Below are positions 42,317-49,498 of a stretch of 64,000 nucleotides of DNA, piece by piece; the first letter of the stretch is position 1; the number at the start of each line of letters is the position of its first letter. Below the pieces are notes generated by a model, which was not told the DNA's origin, did not search any database, and worked only from the letters and a program-made list of their open reading frames with translations. A program made the position numbers and the translations under genes. Source of the DNA: DATKAB01 sp964542745 (GTDB lineage Bacteria > Eisenbacteria > RBG-16-71-46); assembly GCA_964542745.1 (NCBI GenBank), contig CAZIVR010000004.1:1-64000 (forward strand), written 5' to 3'.

Positions 42317-43663
42317 ATGAGCAGCGGGACCCTCTGGTTCACACTCGAAGAGTTGCAACTCCAGTTCCGCCGTCTCGGTGTGACTCGGGCCTATTTCAAG
42401 TGGCTCGCGCCGAACGACAACTCGAAGAACCAGATCTACCTCGGTTCTGATTACTCGGCGATCAACATCCTGCCGGTGGGGACGGTAACCGCGAGTCCGA
42501 CGGGTAAAGGGGGGCGAGCCGTCTTCAAAGCCCCCATCGCGCTGTGGTGGCTAGCGCCGGATGGTTCCCTTTCTCAGGCACCCTCGGCTCAGGTGATCCT
42601 CTACGGTCAGTATCCCGAGATCAGACTTTCCGGGTTCTTGCTTGGGTCGAAAGGCGCTCCAAGCGAGGTGCTTGCGAAGCGAGGTGAGGGCAGGGCTCTG
42701 TTTCTTGGGGTGACTGGCGACGGTCGTGTGATCGGGCATGCAGCTGCGGCGTACGATCCCATCACTGCCCAGTTGCCGAAGCGCGTTGATGCAGAGAACA
42801 AGGTCCTTCTCGAGTTTCCGCTCGGCCATGGAGAGAGCGCCGTCGACTCGCGTGCGCGACTCCTGCGCGAGCTGGCTCGAGTCCACCGACTTGGCTGGAT
42901 CGATTCCAAGCGTCTCGACGCGTCAGGCCGAATACTCCCGTGCATCTCCCAGAACTGCGGCGGGTACACGCTCGAGGCCGAGTTGGGTGTTCGCCCCAAT
43001 GGCATCGGCGAACCCGACTTCGAGGGCTGGGAGATCAAACAACACACGGTTGCTCGATTTGGCAGCGTGGCGGGTGTCGTGACTCTGATTACTCCGGAGC
43101 CCGACGAGGGCCTCTACGTCTCCAAGGGAGTTGAGGCCTTCATTCGGAAGTACGGGTACCCCGACCGCAGAGGGCGCCCGGACCGCCTGAACGTAGGAGG
43201 CCTGCACAGGCACGGCACCCCCGATCCCCGGACTCGGCTGCGACTAGAAATCCGCGGTTTCGACCGCCGCACCGGGAAAATCGTTGATGCCGGGGGCGGA
43301 ATCTGCCTGATCGATCGGAGCGACACGATCGCGGCCCAGTGGAGCTTCTCGAAACTGATTGGACACTGGAAGCGGAAGCACGCGAGGGCAGCCTTCGTGC
43401 AGTCACAGCGGCGACTCGATCCCCGCCGGCAGTACCGCTACGGATCCAAAGTGGAGCTCGGGGAGGACTCCGATCTTGCTCGCTTTCTGACGGCCATGTG
43501 CGAGGGCCACGTCTACTACGACCCCGCACTCAAGATCGTTGGGGCCTCGACACCCAGGCCCAGCGTGAAGCGCAGGAACCAGTTTCGGATCAAGACTTCG
43601 AGGCTCCCGTCACTCTACGGATCGTTCTCGTCCGTAGACGCCCTGGGGGCTTCCTCAAGTTAG
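42317..43663 (+). CDS. MvaI/BcnI family restriction endonuclease
   Basis: A 448-residue type II endonuclease candidate; MvaI and BcnI cut within CCWGG and CCSGG. The family core is clear: GGYTLEAELGVRPNGIGEPDF followed by EGWEIKQHTV, giving the E...D...ExK metal site. YVSKGVEAFIRKYGYP and the C-terminal RRNQFRIKTSRLPSLYG follow. An N-terminal ~230-residue region (FKWLAPNDNSKNQIYLGSD) may recognise DNA. Its 3' end overlaps the convergent glycosylase gene by 74 bases. Lower GC (a hand-counted line is 60%) than its neighbours supports acquisition. Confidence 0.88.
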   Translation: MSSGTLWFTLEELQLQFRRLGVTRAYFKWLAPNDNSKNQIYLGSDYSAINILPVGTVTASPTGKGGRAVFKAPIALWWLAPDGSLSQAPSAQVILYGQYPEIRLSGFLLGSKGAPSEVLAKRGEGRALFLGVTGDGRVIGHAAAAYDPITAQLPKRVDAENKVLLEFPLGHGESAVDSRARLLRELARVHRLGWIDSKRLDASGRILPCISQNCGGYTLEAELGVRPNGIGEPDFEGWEIKQHTVARFGSVAGVVTLITPEPDEGLYVSKGVEAFIRKYGYPDRRGRPDRLNVGGLHRHGTPDPRTRLRLEIRGFDRRTGKIVDAGGGICLIDRSDTIAAQWSFSKLIGHWKRKHARAAFVQSQRRLDPRRQYRYGSKVELGEDSDLARFLTAMCEGHVYYDPALKIVGASTPRPSVKRRNQFRIKTSRLPSLYGSFSSVDALGASSS

Positions 43664-44399
43664 ATCCGAGGCAGAGCTCATCCGCCAGCGGGCAAGATTC
43701 GCACTTTGGCTTGGCCGCGCACACCTTCATGGCAAGGTCGAGCACCGCGTAGTTGTAGTCGCGGAACCCACGCTTCGGCGTCAACTCGTCGGCGAGCCGG
43801 ATGAGCCACTTCTTGCGGCGGGTCTCGGCGTCGGTCCTGAATCCGAAGACGCGCCCGAGCCACCGAACGACATTGGCGTCGACGATGACAGCCCGCCTCC
43901 CGCGATGAAGGGACAAGTACGCGGAGGCTGCGTAGGGGCCGACTCCAGGCAGGTTGAGGAGCCCCTCCAGCTGCTCCGGGGGTTTGCCGGTTTTCTGGAT
44001 GCGGGCCGCCATTTGAATCAGTAGCGGTGCGCGCCAGTGCAGCCCGAGGCTTCCGACCACTTCGCGCAACACCGCCGGTTTCTCCCTCGCCAGAAATCTG
44101 GGCTCCGGATAGCGCGTGCAAAACTCTCGGTACACGGGAACGACCTGCTCAGCTCTTGTTCGCTGCAGCAGGACTTCAGTCGCCAGCGAGAGCCAGGGCG
44201 CCTGCCCGCCGCGCCGCCAGGGGAAGTCGGCGAAATTACTTCTTCCCCACCGGATCAGCGCACGACGGAGTCGGCGCTTTTTCTCCGGCGTGAGGCCGAT
44301 CGGCGGAACGGAATGATCAACTGGGGAGGCGACTGCAGCGCCCTCTTCCGTGCCTCGCCTCTCAGCGGTGCGCCCTCGAGAGCTTTGACGACCTCGCAT
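43590..44399 (-). CDS. HhH-GPD T:G mismatch DNA glycosylase (MIG/MutY-like)
   Basis: A 269-residue Fe-S glycosylase. FADFPWRRGG, LATEVLLQRTRAEQ, GLLNLPGVGPYAASAYL (the helix-hairpin-helix) and VIVDANVVRWLGRVFG (catalytic Asp) line up closely with the Mig.Mth thymine-DNA glycosylase, including Tyr after GVG(P/K). The Fe-S ligands CAAKPKCESCPLADELC have 5-2-6 spacing rather than 6-2-5. Such enzymes remove T from T:G arising by deamination of 5-methylcytosine. The start is uncertain: ATG at 44399 with AGAAGG upstream gives a 145-base overlap with the methyltransferase gene; no other in-frame ATG/GTG lies nearer the domain. Confidence 0.85.
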   Translation of the reverse strand: MRGRQSSRGRTAERRGTEEGAAVASPVDHSVPPIGLTPEKKRRLRRALIRWGRSNFADFPWRRGGQAPWLSLATEVLLQRTRAEQVVPVYREFCTRYPEPRFLAREKPAVLREVVGSLGLHWRAPLLIQMAARIQKTGKPPEQLEGLLNLPGVGPYAASAYLSLHRGRRAVIVDANVVRWLGRVFGFRTDAETRRKKWLIRLADELTPKRGFRDYNYAVLDLAMKVCAAKPKCESCPLADELCLGSNLRKPPGRLRTRTIRRVTGASKS

Positions 44400-45310
44400 G
44401 CAACCTTCTCGACTAGAGGAACGACGACCGAGTTGCCGAACTGCTTGTAGGCGCGAGTGTCGGAGACTGGAATCTGGAAAGTGTCGGGGAAGCCCATCAG
44501 GCGCGCGCACTCGCGCGGAGTGAGCCGCCTCGGATTCCTCTTGCTCTGGTCGATCAGGATCTCCGAGCCGTCCTTGTAGTACCGCGCACTCAGCGTCCTG
44601 GCTACGTCTTTGGGTCCAAACAGACCGTACCCGAAGCCGTTGCCCTTGGCGCGGTGTTTCTCGGCGTACTGCTTCAGGTACTTCCAGAGATGATCCGAAA
44701 GTGTGTACTTCTCCGGCACCTTCGATTCGAGCACTTCTTCCAGCCGCGGGCTCGCCTGAGGAAGCGTTGGCCAATTGAACTCGCGGGGAACCCGAAATCC
44801 GACGATGAAGATCCTCTCCCGGTGCTGGGGGACCATGCAGCGCGCATCGAGGACCCTGGGTTCCGGGACCCAGTATCCGAGCTCGTGCCGAAGCGTCTCC
44901 AGAATCACCCGAAGCGTGTTCCCACCGTCGTGGCGCTGGAGGTGTTTGACGTTCTCCAGAAGGAAGGCCGCCGGGCGCTTCGCGGCAATGGCCTCCTTGA
45001 CGTTGAAGAAGAGGGTCCCCTGGGTCAGATCGTCGAAGCCGTGAGCTCGCCCGAGACTCTTCTTCTTGGACACCCCCGCGATGGAGAACGGCTGGCAGGG
45101 GAATCCAGCCACGAGAATGTTGTGCCGGGGAATCGAACCAGGCGGAATCTGAGTGATGTCTCCGGCGACCTCGCCCTCGAAGTTGGCCTGGTAGGTTCGA
45201 ACTGCGTAGGCGTCATATTCGGACGTGTAGACGCAGCGAGCGCCCGCCCTCTCGAAGGCCAGACGCATTCCGCCAATTCCCGCAAACAAATCGATGAAGG
45301 TGGGTCCCAC
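44255..45310 (-). CDS. DNA (cytosine-5-)-methyltransferase
   Basis: An AdoMet-dependent m5C methyltransferase, 351 residues, partner of the MvaI/BcnI-like endonuclease. Motif I is FIDLFAGIGGMRLAFE, motif IV the catalytic GFPCQPFS, motif VI FLLENVKHL, motif VIII QHRERIFIVG, and motifs IX-X RRLTPRECARLMGFP and YKQFGNSVVVPLVEKV. The target-recognition region is short. I start at the GTG at 45310 (GGGAGG nine bases upstream). ATG at 45397 or the TTG at 45586 would add an Arg/Pro-rich unconserved leader. Confidence 0.93.
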   Translation of the reverse strand: MGPTFIDLFAGIGGMRLAFERAGARCVYTSEYDAYAVRTYQANFEGEVAGDITQIPPGSIPRHNILVAGFPCQPFSIAGVSKKKSLGRAHGFDDLTQGTLFFNVKEAIAAKRPAAFLLENVKHLQRHDGGNTLRVILETLRHELGYWVPEPRVLDARCMVPQHRERIFIVGFRVPREFNWPTLPQASPRLEEVLESKVPEKYTLSDHLWKYLKQYAEKHRAKGNGFGYGLFGPKDVARTLSARYYKDGSEILIDQSKRNPRRLTPRECARLMGFPDTFQIPVSDTRAYKQFGNSVVVPLVEKVACEVVKALEGAPLRGEARKRALQSPPQLIIPFRRSASRRRKSADSVVR

Positions 45311-45624
45311 GCTGCCGGCCCTCCCGCGCGGGGGCGAGTGGATCGTGCGGGGGCGCAAGGGGCGTCTTCCGTGACGGTTGTGGCGCGGAGGCATTGGCGG
45401 TGGGTCCGTCCCTGGGGAGCTTCGGCGGCGCTGGCGAGTGCGGACTCTGCCACAGGTGCGAGCCGGGCGCAATGCCCATTTGGGCAGGCACAGAAATGCG
45501 CCTCGGCTTGGCGCGGCCCGGAATCTCGCGTGAAAATCTGTAGGGAATCTTGCGCAATTGGTCATGGACAACGGTTGTTGTCGCAAGGAGGCTGACCATG
45601 ATTTAGCCCAACGACGTCCGGCCG
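45311..45624. other. intergenic stretch before the methyltransferase, with a GACAAC/GTTGTC palindrome
   Basis: About 310 bases that the open methyltransferase frame could partly cover. At 45567-45582, GACAAC-GGTT-GTTGTC forms a perfect inverted repeat about 260 bases upstream of the chosen start. It could be a binding site for a control protein or the methyltransferase itself, or a hairpin ending the upstream operon. No separate control-protein gene is present. Confidence 0.4.
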
Positions 45625-46356
45625 CTATCCCTTGGTCAACCGAAAGCGATCGAACTCTCGTGGCAGGAGATTCATCAGCGCTTCGGTTGTGAGCACGTAC
45701 AGGTCGAAGGTGCGGTCAAACTGCATGAGTACCTCGGCCAGCCGGCGCACGCTCCCGCCATCCTTGCCCGCCGCCCCACGGCGGAATGTGCCGTCCGTCA
45801 CATGGTAGAGCTTGGTCGCCGCTCCCACCGCGGCGGAGCTCGTTACCAGTTGGGGGCGAGAGACAAACTGCTCCACGATGTCGCCGGGCGCGTGCGGTTT
45901 GGTGCAGAGCAGCACCATCGCTACGTCCGGGTCGTGAACGTACAGCTTGAAGATCAGGTATGGCCCGACGAGCAAATGGCGGTAGTAACGGCGCGCGGCG
46001 TCAAACCGCGGAATCCAGCGTGCCAATTCACCGGGCCTGCGCGCGCCATCCCGTGTTGGTGGACACAACTGGTCAAAATAGAACAACGACAACCAAGACC
46101 AGATGCCCGCGTCACGTTCAAGCGTCAGGTTCTCTGGAGTTCTCAGTTGCGCGAGAAGGTCGTACAAATAACGACCGACTTCGAATCGCCTCGCAAACAC
46201 GACGTTGTCGACGTGGATCTCCACTGGCAGCGCCTCGGAAACAGCCGGATCGCTCAGGATCATCGACGGCATCGGCTCTGGAGTGTCCGTCTCTAGAGAC
46301 TTGAGGAAGCTGCCAAGACGTTCCATTCCAAGATCATTTAGTCGGCGCAGTCTCAC
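45625..46356 (-). CDS. unknown protein, third gene of the GHKL-ATPase operon
   Basis: A 243-residue soluble protein I cannot assign. The N-terminus is basic (RLRRLNDLGMERLGSFLKSL). The middle contains WSWLSLFYFDQLCPP and YYRHLLVGPYLIFKLYVHD. The C-terminal region is AEVLMQFDRTFDLYVLTTEA. The GTG at 46356 has GGAGGAAGC upstream and overlaps the TGA of the gene before by four bases, so the two are translationally coupled. It is the last gene before the methyltransferase on this strand. Confidence 0.8.
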   Translation of the reverse strand: MRLRRLNDLGMERLGSFLKSLETDTPEPMPSMILSDPAVSEALPVEIHVDNVVFARRFEVGRYLYDLLAQLRTPENLTLERDAGIWSWLSLFYFDQLCPPTRDGARRPGELARWIPRFDAARRYYRHLLVGPYLIFKLYVHDPDVAMVLLCTKPHAPGDIVEQFVSRPQLVTSSAAVGAATKLYHVTDGTFRRGAAGKDGGSVRRLAEVLMQFDRTFDLYVLTTEALMNLLPREFDRFRLTKG

Positions 46357-47150
46357 GCTTCCTCCTCTCCTGTCCACCAGTCCGAGAATCGCCGGCCGAA
46401 CTTGAACTGGCGGAAGAACGCGCCGACGCAGACGTCGATCCAATCTTCCGCTTCGTCCTGGTGGTCGTCATCTATGGGTGGCAACGGACCGACGCCAGGC
46501 AGGCGCCTCGCCATAGCCAACCACGGAATGCGCCAGTCGTCTGAATCGTCGGTCTCGCCACCTTCGGCGACGAGGACAGCGTGCTCAAGCACCTGGCGAA
46601 ACACCTGGGGCAGAACGAGCGTCGCAAACTGCTCGCTCCGGACCAAGGCCTGTCTGTCGTTCACCAAGCGGCGGTTGACCTGTAGGATCGGGCCCTCTGA
46701 GTCGTCCTGATCGAACTGAAGCCGCCAAACCTCGTCAATGTCTGCGAAATCCACCGGCAGCAGCGACACAGCCTGCTCAACGGAATCGACGACGCGCCGC
46801 GGCGATAGCCGGTCAGCGATTGCAAGCAGCTGCGCTGGACGACCGTTGGAGTGAGCACCGGGGGGCTCGACTACCTTAACCCTGAACTTCACACCCTCGG
46901 CGGTCCCGAACTCGGCAAGCTCAGCCCCATTCCTGCCGCGGCATTCTGCAATCGTGCCCCAATCGAACCGCATCAGGGACGTATGGCGGTACGCCTCGAT
47001 GTAAACCTGCGCCGTGGCAGGTAGATGATAATTAGCGAGCTCCATGTCCGCAGTGAATGTCGGCAAACCCTGTGCGGGTACGTTTACGGTAATTCGAGCG
47101 TGTTCGCGCAAGATCCTCTGGCGTCCGGTGTAGTTGAATCGCCTAATCAT
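46353..47150 (-). CDS. unknown protein, second gene of the GHKL-ATPase operon
   Basis: A 265-residue protein with no recognised family. It opens with a beta-rich stretch (MIRRFNYTGRQRILREHARI, ADMELANYHLPATAQVYIEA) followed by an acidic helical region with ADIDEVWRLQFDQDDSEGPI and VNRRLVNDRQALVRSEQFAT. It ends FKFGRRFSDWWTGEEEA. The ATG at 47150 overlaps the ATPase stop by eight bases and its own stop overlaps the next gene by four, so the three are one tightly coupled operon. A partner subunit of the ATPase is inferred. Confidence 0.82.
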   Translation of the reverse strand: MIRRFNYTGRQRILREHARITVNVPAQGLPTFTADMELANYHLPATAQVYIEAYRHTSLMRFDWGTIAECRGRNGAELAEFGTAEGVKFRVKVVEPPGAHSNGRPAQLLAIADRLSPRRVVDSVEQAVSLLPVDFADIDEVWRLQFDQDDSEGPILQVNRRLVNDRQALVRSEQFATLVLPQVFRQVLEHAVLVAEGGETDDSDDWRIPWLAMARRLPGVGPLPPIDDDHQDEAEDWIDVCVGAFFRQFKFGRRFSDWWTGEEEA

Positions 47151-49041
47151 GGGCGAACTCCATCTGCCGGACCTTGACGAGCACGTCGCGGTTTCGATCG
47201 AAGCCGGTCACCTCCACACGAAACTCGTCGTCCTGCAGGTCCAACACGAGCACGTTTCGCTCGCAACTGACCACAGCGGCGCCGGAGACTTCATGATGAA
47301 GTGCGTCCATCGTGAAGTCGGCGGTGTGGTACTTGGCGAGCGGGTTACCGCTGGCACGATCGTAGGCCACGCGCACCTCAATCCGACCCGGCAGTGGAGT
47401 GCTGCGATTCCCGCGCATGATGGTGAAGCCCCCCTCCACCCGACCAATCGAGTATGGGGAAGGCGATGGTGTCGGCGGCCTGAGTCCGAATTCAGGCTCG
47501 TTGCCGGGCTTCTCCTTGTGGCGCGGCCGGGGACTCTCCAGTCCCCTCTCCTCTGGTGGCTTCGGGAAATAGTCCGCCAGAGCCAGCCGATCACGCCGCT
47601 CGCGGGCGTTCGATAGCACTTCGGCAATCTGCCTAGGCGCGTTCCGCACGAACTCGAGGCTGGCCGCCCCGTGAATGTACTTGTCCATGAAGTTCTGAGT
47701 CTTGTGCGACCACTGAGTGTGGGCAGGGGTCTCAGCATCCCCCAGCATTGTTGCCAAGGGTCTGTCTTCAATGATCACCAGCGCACGCAGATGGTGTCCA
47801 CGCACGCGCCGCGATCGGGCTTCTGGAATGATGATGCCACTGCGAATGAACACCGGTGGCGATCCACGCCCCGCCATGTCCTGCTCGAGGAACACATCAA
47901 AGCACGAGGCTTGCACGGCACCCGACGCGAGCTGCACCTCGAACGGCACGCGCAGCGCGAGTCGCTCGCCTCGTGCAAACAGCGCGACGATCTTTTCCAG
48001 AACTGGAACTGCAAAGAGGTCACGCGACCACTGGGGAATCGCCATGGTGGCCCCCGGGGAGAGCCGAATGATATCGCGCTCGGGCAATGTATTCGCCCAG
48101 ACCGCCAGTTTGATCGTTGAGCGCAGGTCGTCCCCAAGCCAATCCCCGCCCTTCTCTATCGAGTCGAGGAGTGTGTCCTTATCGAGCACAACGATGGGCG
48201 GCTCGCTTTCGTGGCTCTCGACGGTGACCGCGAGCTTGCCGGTCAGAATCGGATAGAAGTACTCGCGCGCCACGGCCTGCCGAATCGCTTCGCCGGTGAT
48301 GTCCTCGTCGCAGTAAGGGACCACAATCGACAGTCCGGGCTCATTTCGGCGCACCATGAAGTCCCGTTCAAATTCCGCGTGTACCTCCTTCGACTCCACC
48401 GGCAGCACGAGGTTTTGTGCTCCCAGTTCGCCAAGCATGCCGTCGGACGCGTAGTGCACACGGTCGAGCGAATGGTAGCGCAGGACGCTTTGACCCATGA
48501 GAAGGCGGCGACCATCCGAGCGTCGCATCGTCATTCCGAAGTGTGAGTTGATCCGGCTCGAACGCGGGAACACGGTCTTGCCGACGCCCCACTTGCCGCG
48601 CCCGCCGGTGTTCTCGGAGACGCCTTCGGCCCGGAAAAAGGCAAAAAAGTGGTTCTTCTCCCGGTTGCCATCGCGATGCCACTCCTCAGTGTCACCTTCA
48701 AGACCGATCGTGCCGTAGTCCTCCACGACTAGGAACGGACAGCGTTCGGGCGCGGCCGATATGCCCCGGAGTCCGCTGCCGGGCGCGGCCAGGTGCGCCC
48801 ACGCTCCACCCAACCAGTGCCGCGCGCGGGCGGCACTCAGCGCGCCGCGCTCGCCGGAGACGTAGAACCGGACCCTCACCGGTTCGTTGCCGGACCGAGC
48901 GTCAAGGCTGTTCTGAATGACCTCGCGCACGAGTGCCTGCGCAGGACGGTCAATAACTTCCTCATCGAAGTACTCGCTCGAAATCGGATTTCTAACCTTC
49001 TCGTTCGGCTGTTGCTGTCGAAAGTGCCAATTCACGTTCAC
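47143..49041 (-). CDS. GHKL-fold ATPase of a putative defence operon
   Basis: A 632-residue protein with a histidine kinase/gyrase B/Hsp90/MutL-type ATPase domain. The N box is ALVREVIQNSLDARSG, G1 is FLVVEDYGTIGLEG, and the lid-glycine loop is NTGGRGKWGVGKTVFPRSS. An S5-like transducer region follows. The C-terminal ~200 residues are a Pro-rich linker and a beta domain (GRVEGGFTIMRG). GHKL/MORC-like ATPases beside restriction genes have been noted in the literature. Starts at GTG 49041. First gene of a coupled three-gene operon. Not a two-component kinase: no dimerisation or receiver domain is present. Confidence 0.88.
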   Translation of the reverse strand: MNVNWHFRQQQPNEKVRNPISSEYFDEEVIDRPAQALVREVIQNSLDARSGNEPVRVRFYVSGERGALSAARARHWLGGAWAHLAAPGSGLRGISAAPERCPFLVVEDYGTIGLEGDTEEWHRDGNREKNHFFAFFRAEGVSENTGGRGKWGVGKTVFPRSSRINSHFGMTMRRSDGRRLLMGQSVLRYHSLDRVHYASDGMLGELGAQNLVLPVESKEVHAEFERDFMVRRNEPGLSIVVPYCDEDITGEAIRQAVAREYFYPILTGKLAVTVESHESEPPIVVLDKDTLLDSIEKGGDWLGDDLRSTIKLAVWANTLPERDIIRLSPGATMAIPQWSRDLFAVPVLEKIVALFARGERLALRVPFEVQLASGAVQASCFDVFLEQDMAGRGSPPVFIRSGIIIPEARSRRVRGHHLRALVIIEDRPLATMLGDAETPAHTQWSHKTQNFMDKYIHGAASLEFVRNAPRQIAEVLSNARERRDRLALADYFPKPPEERGLESPRPRHKEKPGNEPEFGLRPPTPSPSPYSIGRVEGGFTIMRGNRSTPLPGRIEVRVAYDRASGNPLAKYHTADFTMDALHHEVSGAAVVSCERNVLVLDLQDDEFRVEVTGFDRNRDVLVKVRQMEFAHD

Positions 49042-49498
49042 CCCCGATTATTTGCCGGATCTGGCGTAGTGGCTCACGTGACTATTTGTGTTAGCTCCGA
49101 CCCATCCCTTGCCCTGGCGTCGGGTGGGCCAGCGGACGCCGCTCCACAACCGGTGCCGAACCACGGCTAGGCCAGCTCCACCGCCTCGACTAATGCGAGG
49201 ATCAGTTCGGTAACTGGCTCGCCGTCTTGCGCGAAAGCTTGACTTGAGTCGGCCGACGCTGGGAGTGCCCGCACGTACTCGCTCGGGGCGCGGCCGCCCC
49301 TAAATTCCCGATGCGGCCGCACGTATCGTAGCCCTCCCGCCCCATTTCTATCACCGGAAAAATGGACCTCCCGCTGCTCGCCTTTCCGGCGAGCTGGCCA
49401 ATCGGCCTTGGAAATCTGAGCAGAATCGCCTAATAGCGTTTGGGGAGTTCCCCCCCGCCTTCCCCCGCCCCCTCCCCATCGCGTAGTGTGCACGCTCC
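49042..49498. other. upstream region of the GHKL-ATPase operon and the second kinase
   Basis: About 450 bases between divergent genes; it should contain both promoters, but I cannot place them with confidence. A minus-strand open frame (49167-49493) encodes a 60-residue plausible-looking tail (GGLRYVRPHREFRGG onward) without a credible start, possibly a remnant of a gene lost when the island inserted. No tRNA, integrase or attachment repeat is visible. Confidence 0.4.

Noticed and set aside
49167..49493. 108-codon minus-strand open frame upstream of the GHKL ATPase
   Set aside because: No ribosome binding site at the only ATG, first 40 codons are Gly/Arg-rich and overlap the opposite gene's promoter; recorded only as a possible remnant.
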